Below the pieces are notes generated by a model, which was not told the origin of the DNA, did not search any database, and was given only the letters and a program-made list of their open reading frames with translations. The translations under genes were made by a program, and so were the position numbers. From contig CAAGFP010000032.1 of NCBI GenBank assembly GCA_900769175.1, positions 1-9,811 on the forward strand: a DNA stretch of 9,811 nt. Direction: 5' to 3'. Numbering within the stretch: the stretch's first letter is position 1; every line of letters begins with the position of its first letter. Shown piece by piece: positions 1-5,372 of the stretch. Source of the stretch: Lachnospiraceae bacterium. Lineage in GTDB: Bacteria; Bacillota; Clostridia; Lachnospirales; Lachnospiraceae.

Positions 1-33
1 ACACTCTTTCCCTACACGACGCTCTTCCGATCT
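1..33 (+). other. Illumina TruSeq adapter contamination
   Basis: These 33 bases match, base for base as I recall it, the standard Illumina read-1 adapter, which begins ACACTCTTTCCCTACACGAC and ends GCTCTTCCGATCT. They are synthetic and should be trimmed. Read in the frame of the downstream partial gene they encode TLFPYTTLFRS, a peptide that contaminates many database proteins for the same reason. Its presence suggests that base 1 is a contig end in a draft assembly. Confidence 0.98.
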
Positions 34-93
34 TCGGAGCAGCTGGCTATGCTGTGTGGCATTTTGGGACAAATATCGCTTCCGAAAAAATAA
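34..93 (+). CDS. C-terminal fragment of an unidentified gene
   Basis: Immediately after the adapter, one + strand frame runs SEQLAMLCGILGQISLPKK and stops at TAA (91-93). The composition (hydrophobic, helical, then a short basic tail) looks like a genuine protein C-terminus, but 19 residues are too few to name a family. The next gene's -35 box starts one base after this stop, which is compact but normal spacing. The gene continues to the left beyond the adapter, so nearly all of it is missing. The alternative is that this frame is open by chance. Confidence 0.35.
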   Translation, partial: SEQLAMLCGILGQISLPKK

Positions 94-122
94 TTGAAAA
101 ATAAGTCTTTTTGCTTTATGAT
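94..122 (+). promoter_or_regulatory. Sigma-70/SigA-type promoter of the merR gene
   Basis: A -35 box TTGAAA (94-99) and a -10 box TATGAT (117-122) are separated by exactly 17 bp. Transcription would begin near 129, about 60 bases before the merR start codon. The inverted repeat at 135-152 lies just downstream of that start, so a bound regulator could also repress its own gene. Confidence 0.7.
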
Positions 123-125
123 ATT

Positions 126-156
126 ATCATAAGGCCTAAACCTCACTTTAGGTCAA
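126..156 (-). promoter_or_regulatory. MerR-type minus-strand promoter with operator
   Basis: Read on the minus strand there is a -35 box TTGACC (151-156) and a -10 box TATGAT (126-131), separated by 19 bp. An overlong 19-bp spacer containing an inverted repeat is the hallmark of promoters activated by MerR-family proteins through DNA twisting. The repeat is CCTAAA-N6-TTTAGG (135-140 and 147-152), a perfect 6-bp dyad. The promoter points left, away from merR, so any target gene lies at or beyond the left edge. A conflict remains: the partial frame at 34-93 is on the opposite strand. Confidence 0.6.
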
Positions 157-190
157 GTATTATTTTCAAATTTTGAAAGAAGGTATTTTT

Positions 191-628
191 ATGTACACAA
201 TTGGTCAGGTATCTGAGATGTTTCATCTCCCTATTTCTACCTTGAGATATTACGATAAAGAAGGCTTTTTCCCTAATCTTGTACGCAAAGGCAATATCCG
301 GTATTTTAGTGATAACGAACTTGAAGCAATCCGAGTAATCGAGTGCTTAAAACAATCCGGTCTTGAAATCAAAGATATAAAACAGTTTTTTGAATGGGTT
401 ACTGAAGGTTCCTCCAGCTATACAAAACGGAAAGAATTATTTGAGCATCGAAAGGCTGCCGTCAAAGAGGAAATCAAACAGCTGGAAAAAACTCTCGCCA
501 TGCTGGAATTCAAATGTTGGTACTATGACACCGCTATAGCTGATGGCAACGAAAATAAAATTAATGCCATGCTCCCCGATAATCTCCCAAAGGACATTCA
601 AAAACTTTATAACAAAGCTCACAAATAA
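191..628 (+). CDS. MerR-family transcriptional regulator, AdhR/NmlR-like
   Basis: A 145-residue one-component DNA-binding regulator. The N-terminus MYTIGQVSEMFHLPISTLRY is a typical MerR helix-turn-helix, followed by the wing (YYDKEGFFPNLVRKGNIRYFSD, about 20-41) and a long helix (about 75-115) that would form the dimer coiled coil. No multi-cysteine metal site is present at the C-terminus. A single cysteine at residue 52 matches the conserved Cys52 of AdhR and NmlR, which sense aldehydes or other electrophiles; that parallel comes from family knowledge, not from an alignment. The ATG at 191 is chosen because AAAGAAGG (176-183) lies 7 bases before it. A TTG start at 173 would place this ribosome binding site inside the gene. 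It has its own promoter and terminator, so it is probably monocistronic. Family assignment is secure; the effector is a guess. Confidence 0.9.
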   Translation: MYTIGQVSEMFHLPISTLRYYDKEGFFPNLVRKGNIRYFSDNELEAIRVIECLKQSGLEIKDIKQFFEWVTEGSSSYTKRKELFEHRKAAVKEEIKQLEKTLAMLEFKCWYYDTAIADGNENKINAMLPDNLPKDIQKLYNKAHK

Positions 629-632
629 AATT

Positions 633-660
633 TGCCAGGCGTAACTGCCTGGCATTTACA
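633..660 (+). terminator. Rho-independent terminator of merR
   Basis: A perfect 8-bp stem, TGCCAGGC (633-640) with GCCTGGCA (647-654) and a 6-base loop, starts 4 bases after the merR stop codon and is followed by a T-rich stretch. An A-rich run precedes it, so it may also work for transcripts coming from the right. Confidence 0.8.
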
Positions 661-686
661 TTTTATCTAAGCACATAAAACTGAAA

Positions 687-700
687 GTGAACAAAATCGC
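687..700 (+). repeat. Left terminal inverted repeat of the IS91-like element
   Basis: GTGAACAAAATCGC here matches the reverse complement of 3100-3113 (GCGACTTTGTTCAC) at 13 of 14 positions, and the adjoining A/T base pair also matches. This would be the terIS side, upstream of both element genes. Confidence 0.6.
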
Positions 701-737
701 TGCGCGATGGCCTGCCAAGGCTGTGGCGCAGTTTTTT
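700..737 (+). terminator. Terminator-like hairpin at the left end of the element
   Basis: CTGCGC (700-705) pairs with GCGCAG (726-731), and the right arm is followed at once by six T residues. The interior can form a small second stem (GCC with GGC). ATCGC-TGC-GCGAT (696-708) is a competing small hairpin. It could stop transcripts entering the element from the left, or serve as the subterminal hairpin that rolling-circle transposases recognise, or both. Confidence 0.55.
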
Positions 738-752
738 ACTTTTTCTAAAAAA

Positions 753-838
753 GGCAGTGACAGGATTGTCCCAAGATAGTATTGTTAAAGTACGACCAAT
801 AACAAACTTCAAACACGGGCTTAGTCCCGACAACTGCC
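753..838 (+). other. Structured non-coding leader inside the element
   Basis: This stretch before the recombinase gene has no open frame but several local pairings: GGCAGT (753-758) with ACTGCC (833-838) enclosing GACA-GGAT-TGTC (759-770) and CGGG-CTTAGT-CCCG (816-829). I do not recognise a known riboswitch or RNA family. It could be a regulatory leader or DNA structure near the transposition terminus. Confidence 0.35.
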
Positions 839-862
839 TATGAAAATGATACCACCTTCAGG

Positions 863-887
863 CTGCTTTCACAAGCAGTTTTATTTT
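863..887 (+). terminator. Terminator or attenuator upstream of the recombinase gene
   Basis: A perfect 6-bp stem, CTGCTT (863-868) with AAGCAG (873-878) and a TCAC loop, is followed by TTTTATTTT (879-887). It lies 68 bases before the recombinase start and would limit read-through from outside promoters, keeping the element's genes weakly expressed. Confidence 0.65.
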
Positions 888-954
888 GCAAATGCTCCTC
901 CATGATGGGTAGTTACTGTTGTTATTACTACTTTTATTTCATGGAGGTTATTTT

Positions 955-1797
955 ATGTACGAAGATATTTTTGAATTAGTAACTATTGCTGCACAGAAAA
1001 GGAATCTAAAGGAATCCACTACAAAGGCGTATTGTCACGCCCTTAGCCCTTTCCTGAATGCTACCGGTAAACCCTGGCAGGAACTTACTATAGCTGATGT
1101 GGATGATTACCTGACCACCAAAAGACTGATGGGCATTTTACCTGAAACCTACAACCACTACTATGGTGCTTTACGCTTCATGTACAAGCGTGTTCTCAAA
1201 CTCAACTGGGACGAAGATGAAATTCCCAGAATGAAACGTGACCGCTCCCTGCCTACTGTTCTCTCAAGAGAAGAAGTGAATGCAATCCTTGATGTCACCA
1301 CAAACCTGAAATACAAAGCCATCTTTGCTGTTATGTACTCCGGCGGTCTTCGGGTGTCTGAAACAACTCATTTGCATTATGAAGACATTTCCCGAAGCAA
1401 TCACTCCATTCACATCCGCAATACCAAAAACAGAATGGACCGATACACCATTCTGGCTGACCGCACTCTCGACATTCTGACTCAGTACTGGTTTCAGTGC
1501 GGAAGACCCAGAAATATCCTCTTTCCAAGTCAGACAACCGGAGAATATCTGAATATCTCTGCGGTAAATCAAGTATTAAGAAGAAGCTCTGAACGGGCCG
1601 GAATCCCTAAGCATGTCACTTCACACGCATTCAGACACAGCTTCGCCAGTCATCTTCTGGAAGACGGATGTGATATTAAATATATTCAGGCATTGTTAGG
1701 TCACTTGGATCCTAAGTCTACCGAGATTTATCTTCATGTCAGTAACAAAACTTTGCTTGGCATTAAAAGCCCTTTTGATGTACAGGAGGATTCATAA
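955..1797 (+). CDS. Tyrosine recombinase/integrase of the IS91-like element
   Basis: A 280-residue XerC/D-like site-specific recombinase. The N-terminal SAM-like core-binding domain spans about residues 5-85 and the catalytic domain about 100-275. All catalytic positions are visible: R133 in YSGGLRVSE, K158 in NTKNR, H224 and R227 in SHAFRHS, H250 in LLGH, and the nucleophile Y259 in STEIYLHVS. The length is close to that of stand-alone Xer-type enzymes. The ATG at 955 is chosen because GGAGG (943-947) lies 7 bases upstream; an upstream TTG at 919 lacks a ribosome binding site. The stop overlaps the transposase start by one base (TAATG), so the two are translationally coupled. In IS91-family elements of this type the recombinase's job is unclear; it may resolve intermediates. 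It is not a chromosomal XerC, given the context. Confidence 0.92.
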   Translation: MYEDIFELVTIAAQKRNLKESTTKAYCHALSPFLNATGKPWQELTIADVDDYLTTKRLMGILPETYNHYYGALRFMYKRVLKLNWDEDEIPRMKRDRSLPTVLSREEVNAILDVTTNLKYKAIFAVMYSGGLRVSETTHLHYEDISRSNHSIHIRNTKNRMDRYTILADRTLDILTQYWFQCGRPRNILFPSQTTGEYLNISAVNQVLRRSSERAGIPKHVTSHAFRHSFASHLLEDGCDIKYIQALLGHLDPKSTEIYLHVSNKTLLGIKSPFDVQEDS

Positions 1798-2948
1798 TGG
1801 AGCATCCTACTGTACAGGATATATTTCTACGGTTTTATCCTGAATACCTTGATAAATACACACCTTCTTCCCAGCAATCCAAAGTTGCAAACTGCATCAT
1901 CAACTGCAAAACCGGTGCTTATGGTGCCAACGTAAGCATATGTGAGGACTGTGGCCACTTGCAAATCCATTATAATTCCTGCCGTAACAGATGCTGTCCC
2001 ATGTGTCAGGCACTACCAAAAGAAATGTGGATCGACAAACGCCGTGAGGATGTTCTGGATGCTCCTTACTTTCATGTGGTATTTACTGTTCCACAAGAAC
2101 TCAATTCTTTAATCTACAGCAACCAGCAGCTTCTATATGATGCAATGTATCATTCTGTTTCCGCAACTATAAATGAGCTGACCGAAGATACAAAACATCT
2201 CGGAGCAAAGGTTGGATATATTTGCGTGTTACATACCTGGGGCTCTGAAATGAATTACCATCCCCATATTCATGTCATTCTACTCGGTGGTGGTCTGACT
2301 TCCAACAATCAATGGCGTGATAAAGGAGAAGAATTCTTTCTTCCGGTAAAAGTGTTATCAAAACTGTTTCGGGGTAAATATCTGGATGAACTGAAAAGCC
2401 TCTGGGAAGAGAGAAAACTTCAGTTTCACGGAAGCAGTGAAAAGTACCGCAACCATTATGTTTTCAAAGAACTCCTAGACCTTTGTTATGACAAAGACTG
2501 GGTTCCTCATTGCAAAAAAACCTTCAACGGTGCACAGTCCGTTATTAACTACCTTGGAAAATACACCCACAGGATTGCCATCAGCAACCATCGTATCATC
2601 CGCATGGATGAAGATACAGTTACTTACTATGTCAAAGACTACCGAGAAGAAGGAAAATGGAAGGAATTTACCATTTCCGGTGTTGAATTTATTCGCCGGT
2701 TTCTTATGCATGTGCCTCCTAAACGTTTTGTCAGAATCAGGCATTATGGGTTACTATGTACCAGAACCAAAACCAGACATCTGACATTATGTCGGAATCT
2801 CCTTGGCTGCAAACAGTATCTTTCCCGGCTGAAAGACCTGGATACTCCACAGATGCTCGAAACCCTCTACGGTATTAAGGTTACTGTCTGTAAATGCTGT
2901 GGCGGACACCTTGGAAAACCACAACAGCGGATACCACTACGTATTTAA
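1797..2948 (+). CDS. IS91-family HUH/Y2 transposase
   Basis: A 383-residue rolling-circle transposase that nicks one DNA strand and attaches to its 5' end through tyrosine. A zinc-binding N-terminus is evident: C49 and C52 (CEDCGH), then C62, C66, C67 and C70 (SCRNRCCPMC). The HUH motif is HPHIHV, with H157 and H159. The two candidate catalytic tyrosines are Y252 and Y256 in NYLGKYTHRIAISNHR, spaced Y-x3-Y as in IS91. A last cysteine cluster (CKCCGGH, 365-371) is near the C-terminus. The length agrees with a full-length family member. AGGAGGA (1784-1790) sits 6 bases before the ATG. The gene is the second of a coupled pair and should be expressed only with the recombinase. No frameshift or missing motif is seen. 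Confidence 0.95.
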   Translation: MEHPTVQDIFLRFYPEYLDKYTPSSQQSKVANCIINCKTGAYGANVSICEDCGHLQIHYNSCRNRCCPMCQALPKEMWIDKRREDVLDAPYFHVVFTVPQELNSLIYSNQQLLYDAMYHSVSATINELTEDTKHLGAKVGYICVLHTWGSEMNYHPHIHVILLGGGLTSNNQWRDKGEEFFLPVKVLSKLFRGKYLDELKSLWEERKLQFHGSSEKYRNHYVFKELLDLCYDKDWVPHCKKTFNGAQSVINYLGKYTHRIAISNHRIIRMDEDTVTYYVKDYREEGKWKEFTISGVEFIRRFLMHVPPKRFVRIRHYGLLCTRTKTRHLTLCRNLLGCKQYLSRLKDLDTPQMLETLYGIKVTVCKCCGGHLGKPQQRIPLRI

Positions 2949-3113
2949 AGCTTGATATTCATATTTTTTGAAAAGCCTCAGAAATGAGGTCTATTTGTCG
3001 TGCTTAGATTCAGAAACGAGCCATCTGCCACAATGGCACAACCTCTATCTTATAGTAAAGTGTAAAGATTGAAAGTCCATACATATTGGCTACGGTGACG
3101 CGACTTTGTTCAC
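2949..3113 (+). other. Right end (oriIS side) of the IS91-like element
   Basis: The non-coding 165 bases after the transposase contain two hairpins: CCTCA-GAAA-TGAGG (2976-2989), with a GNRA-type loop and a T-rich tail that may end the recombinase-transposase transcript, and TGCCA-CAA-TGGCA (3026-3038). The region ends in the right inverted repeat containing GTTC (3108-3111). In IS91-type elements this side holds oriIS, where the transposase starts strand transfer, and it adjoins the target tetranucleotide. The exact cleavage base cannot be fixed from this sequence alone. Confidence 0.45.
3100..3113 (-). repeat. Right terminal inverted repeat of the IS91-like element
   Basis: GCGACTTTGTTCAC is the near-perfect inverted partner of 687-700. 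It includes the GTTC tetranucleotide favoured as an IS91-type target or end sequence. Confidence 0.6.
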
Positions 3114-3121
3114 TATAGAAA

Positions 3122-3197
3122 AATCGAAATTGATGTAAACGATAGGGCAGTTTATCAAATATTGTAAGCTGCTTTATCGTTTACACCAACTTCGATT
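3122..3197. repeat. 29-bp imperfect inverted repeat (long hairpin)
   Basis: The arms 3122-3150 and 3169-3197 are 29 bases each with an 18-base spacer. They pair along their whole length with four positions that are not Watson-Crick: two A-C (wobble on the other strand) and two G-T. A further TAGAAA/TTTCTA pairing (3116-3121 with 3200-3205) extends it with a small bulge. The minus-strand copy ends in five T residues, so it could act as a leftward terminator. It sits 8 bases outside the putative IS end and may be the pre-existing insertion target or a MITE-like remnant. No gene is seen. Confidence 0.6.
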
Positions 3198-3338
3198 GGT
3201 TTCTAATCAATTTTAAGAACGATAGCATTTTATAAATCTTTAGGGTTTATGGAGTTTTCAGAGATTGGATGTTGTGGATTTATGAGATGCTAGTAGAATG
3301 TTGTCTTTTATGTGATGGGCATTTTGAAATTTTTTATG

Positions 3339-3398
3339 TGACTAAATCAAGAGAACCTTTGCAAATATGCAGGTTTGAAATGATTTAGTCATTTTTTT
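3339..3398 (+). terminator. Strong rho-independent terminator with no gene before it
   Basis: TGACTAAATCA (3339-3349) pairs perfectly with TGATTTAGTCA (3381-3391) and is followed by seven T residues (3392-3398). Inside, AACC with GGTT and TGCA-AATA-TGCA can stack as an apical hairpin. No open reading frame of meaningful size precedes it between 3198 and 3338, so it ends either a transcript from further left or an unannotated small RNA. It also insulates the following promoter. Confidence 0.75.
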
Positions 3399-3417
3399 AG
3401 AAACTATTTAGAAAAAA

Positions 3418-3497
3418 TTCAAAATACTTATTGACAAGATTCGGAAAAAGGATTAGTATTTAGAAAAATATCTAATTAGAGGATTTTCAAAATACTT
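3418..3497. repeat. Duplicated repeats flanking the arsR/sdpR-type promoter
   Basis: TTCAAAATACTT occurs at 3418-3429, just before the -35 box, and again at 3486-3497 in the leader. TATTTAGAAAAA similarly occurs at 3405-3416 and 3457-3468. The two repeats stand in the same order in both places, with a longer gap in the second. AAATACT (3422-3428) and AGTATTT (3455-3461) are also inverted across the promoter. These are candidate repressor half-sites. Confidence 0.5.
3431..3476 (+). promoter_or_regulatory. Promoter and operator of the sdpR-sdpI-CPBP operon
   Basis: A consensus -35 TTGACA (3431-3436) and a -10 TAGTAT (3454-3459) are separated by 17 bp. An imperfect dyad, ATTAGTATTT with AAATATCTAAT (3452-3461 and 3466-3476), covers the -10 box and start point. 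This is where an ArsR-type autorepressor would block RNA polymerase. Confidence 0.65.
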
Positions 3498-3524
3498 TAA
3501 AGCGTATTGCTAGAAAGGAGAATT

Positions 3525-3803
3525 ATGGCATTTGCAGATACATTTAAAGCTTTATCGGATCCAGTAAGGCGCGACATTTTAACTATGCTGAAGAACGGAA
3601 GGATGTCTGCTGGTGAAATTGGAAGCCATTTTGATATGACAGGTGCAACCGTATCCTATCATCTAAATATTCTAAAGAAAGCAGATTTAGTCTTTGAAGA
3701 AAAAGAAAAGAACTTTGTATATTACAGCCTAAATACTTCAATTGTGGAAGAGGTAATGATGTGGCTGTCAGGTTTAAGAGGTGATAACGATGAGAAAAAT
3801 TAA
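3525..3803 (+). CDS. ArsR/SdpR-family winged-helix autorepressor
   Basis: A 92-residue ArsR-family DNA-binding protein. The sequence MAFADTFKALSDPVRRDILT opens the fold, SAGEIGSHFDMTGATVSYHL (28-47) is the helix-turn-helix, and the wing follows (FEEKEKNFVYYSL). It has no cysteines at all, so it is not a thiolate metal sensor such as ArsR or CadC. It fits the SdpR branch, which represses the immunity operon and is released when SdpI senses toxin at the membrane; this follows from the known Bacillus subtilis system and the neighbouring gene. The ATG at 3525 is used because GAAAGGAG (3513-3520) lies directly upstream; a TTG at 3507 lies before this ribosome binding site. Its 3' end overlaps the next gene by 14 bases. 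Confidence 0.9.
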   Translation: MAFADTFKALSDPVRRDILTMLKNGRMSAGEIGSHFDMTGATVSYHLNILKKADLVFEEKEKNFVYYSLNTSIVEEVMMWLSGLRGDNDEKN

Positions 3804-4464
3804 AGATAATTTGGGTACATTTATTATTACATTAGTTGTTTTATTACTTCCTATGTTGGCAGGTATGATTCTCTGGAATCAGCTTCCAAATGAGATAGCA
3901 ACACATTGGGGACCAGATGGTAATCCGGATGGTTATAGTTCTAGAGCAGTTGCAGTATTTGTTATGCCGGCTTTTCTTTTGGCATTACATTTGATTGGTA
4001 GTTTGGCAACTGCAAAAAAGGACACGGGCGCAATTTCTAATAAATTGTTTTGCTTACTTTTGTGGATTTGTCCAGTGATGAGCATTGTGATAACATCATT
4101 TATTTATGCAACAGCATTAGGATATGAAATGAATATGCCGTTTGTGGTTTTGATGCTTGTCGGAATACTCTATATTGTGCTTGGAAACTACTTACCAAAA
4201 GCAAGACAAAATCATTTCTTTGGTGTTCGAATTAAATGGACATTAGAAAGCAAAAAGAACTGGGAACATACCAATCGTTTTTCTGCAAAAATAATGGTTG
4301 CACTGGGACTTATTTATATTTTATGTGCTGTGTTAGCTATTTTTGTTGAAATGAAGACTGCACTAGTGGTGATAGTTTGTGGAACATTAATAGGTGCAGT
4401 ATTTGCGATGATACTTTATTCGTATCTTTATTATTTGAAACATAATCAGGATAAGGATTATTAA
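3790..4464 (+). CDS. SdpI-type membrane immunity protein
   Basis: A 224-residue integral membrane protein with about six transmembrane segments (roughly 8-29, 52-72, 87-110, 115-133, 166-187, 190-214). The region LPNEIATHWGPDGNPDGYSS (32-51) is the DUF1648 signature, and GNYLPKARQNHFFGVRIKW plus the NWEHTNRF segment (132-164) is the SdpI signature. In Bacillus subtilis, SdpI protects against the SDP cannibalism toxin and, when it binds toxin, sequesters the SdpR repressor at the membrane. B. subtilis SdpI is of similar length. The ATG at 3790 lies inside the end of the repressor gene (14-base overlap) with AAGAGGTGA (3776-3784) upstream; the alternative GTG at 3781 would sit on that ribosome binding site. 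No toxin gene (sdpC-like) accompanies it, so the protected toxin may be foreign or encoded elsewhere. Confidence 0.9.
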   Translation: MRKIKDNLGTFIITLVVLLLPMLAGMILWNQLPNEIATHWGPDGNPDGYSSRAVAVFVMPAFLLALHLIGSLATAKKDTGAISNKLFCLLLWICPVMSIVITSFIYATALGYEMNMPFVVLMLVGILYIVLGNYLPKARQNHFFGVRIKWTLESKKNWEHTNRFSAKIMVALGLIYILCAVLAIFVEMKTALVVIVCGTLIGAVFAMILYSYLYYLKHNQDKDY

Positions 4465-4478
4465 GGGAGATGAGTACA

Positions 4479-5372
4479 ATGGTGAAGAAACAAATTAGTA
4501 AAAAGCAATTTATAATTTATTTGCTAGTAGCATTTGGACTTGCGTGGATATTGGAAATTGTTGGCAGTATTTTTGCGAACAAAGGGAATCAGATATTATT
4601 TACTGTTTCTCTGATGATAGCTATGTATATGCCATTTTTAGGTGTTCTTATTGCGAGAATTCCATTAAAGGGAATGGGATGGGTACCACATCTAAAAGGG
4701 AGAATAAGATATATTTTCTTCTCATTATGGATGCCAGCCTTGCTCAGCATTATTGGAGGAGTTTTGTTCTTCATGCTTATTCCAAAGGCATTTGATCCAG
4801 AGTTTACAACGATTCGCTTGCAATTGGAACAGGTAGGAGCATTGGAACAACTTGAAGCACAGGGATTAACAATACCGATGTATATTTTGATAACTTCCAT
4901 TCAGGCAATTACATATGCTCCATTTATAAATATGTTTGTTGCACTCGGTGAAGAGGTTGGATGGCGAGGAGTAATGTATTCATATCTTAAGGAGAAGTTT
5001 GGTGTAACAAGGGGACGTATTTTTGGAGGTGCTATCTGGGGATGCTGGCATTGGCCTGTGATGATTCTCGCAGGTTATGAATACGGAAAAGAATACATTG
5101 GCGCTCCTGTACTTGGACCGATTGTATTTTGCTTAAGTACAATTGCGATGGGTATTATGCTTGATTATGTATATGAGAAGACAGAAACTATATGGATGCC
5201 ATCTCTTATGCATGGTGCAATAAATGCCTTTACTATTTTTATTTATTTGGTAAAACCAGAGTATTCAGGATTAGCGATTTTGGGACCGGCTTACATAGGA
5301 ATTATTAGTATGGTTCCAATGTTGGCACTGGCAGTCATTATATGCTTAAAACAGAGCAAGAAACAGGCGTAA
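4479..5372 (+). CDS. CPBP-family intramembrane protease (Abi-type)
   Basis: A 297-residue multi-span membrane protein of the CPBP family (the Rce1/Abi group), with hydrophobic segments near 11-34, 37-60, 77-102, 133-157, 183-200, 210-229 and 266-290. All three family motifs are visible: E158-E159-x3-R163 (GEEVGWRG), the tryptophan/histidine motif W190-H191 (WGCWHWP), and H245-x3-N249 (HGAINAF). These are the catalytic or zinc-related positions of the family. CPBP proteins often accompany bacteriocin or peptide loci as self-immunity factors. Here the gene follows the SdpI gene by 14 bases, which supports that role. The ATG at 4479 is preferred over 4470 because GGGAG (4465-4469) then has a 9-base spacing. 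The exact substrate is unknown; prenyl-protein processing is unlikely. Confidence 0.88.
   Translation: MVKKQISKKQFIIYLLVAFGLAWILEIVGSIFANKGNQILFTVSLMIAMYMPFLGVLIARIPLKGMGWVPHLKGRIRYIFFSLWMPALLSIIGGVLFFMLIPKAFDPEFTTIRLQLEQVGALEQLEAQGLTIPMYILITSIQAITYAPFINMFVALGEEVGWRGVMYSYLKEKFGVTRGRIFGGAIWGCWHWPVMILAGYEYGKEYIGAPVLGPIVFCLSTIAMGIMLDYVYEKTETIWMPSLMHGAINAFTIFIYLVKPEYSGLAILGPAYIGIISMVPMLALAVIICLKQSKKQA

Larger units (their letters stand above)
687..3113 (+). mobile_element. IS91-like element with tyrosine recombinase and HUH transposase
   Basis: The element contains two overlapping genes: a XerC-like tyrosine recombinase followed by an IS91-family (HUH, Y2) transposase. That order is known for a subset of IS91-family elements. 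The ends are placed at a 14-bp inverted repeat (687-700 and 3100-3113, 13 of 14 matching), giving about 2.4 kb. IS91-type elements move by a rolling-circle mechanism, insert next to GTTC or CTTG tetranucleotides at the oriIS end, and make no target duplication. A GTTC is present at 3108-3111 at the transposase-proximal end, where it is expected. Whether GTTC and the outermost bases belong to the element or the target is uncertain. Both genes look intact, so it may be active. Confidence 0.75.

Noticed and set aside
34..62. A minus-strand gene start (ATG complementary to 60-62) downstream of the MerR-type promoter
   Set aside because: No ribosome binding site precedes it and only nine codons are left before the adapter; the + strand frame ending at 93 looks at least as good.
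173..190. Upstream TTG start adding six residues to the MerR protein
   Set aside because: The ribosome binding site AAAGAAGG at 176-183 would fall inside the coding region, and family members begin at the MYTIGQ-type N-terminus.
919..954. Upstream TTG start adding twelve residues to the recombinase
   Set aside because: It has no ribosome binding site and the added LLLLLFHGGYF sequence overlaps the clear GGAGG signal for the ATG at 955.
2488..2784. A 98-codon + strand frame inside the transposase gene
   Set aside because: It overlaps the tyrosine-motif region of the transposase in another frame and has no start signal.
3249..3290. A short frame encoding MEFSEIGCCGFMRC
   Set aside because: Only 14 codons, no ribosome binding site, and no feature to separate it from chance.
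3525..3803. Metal-sensing ArsR (arsenic, cadmium or zinc)
   Set aside because: The protein has no cysteines and no histidine-rich metal site, and its neighbour is SdpI rather than a metal transporter.
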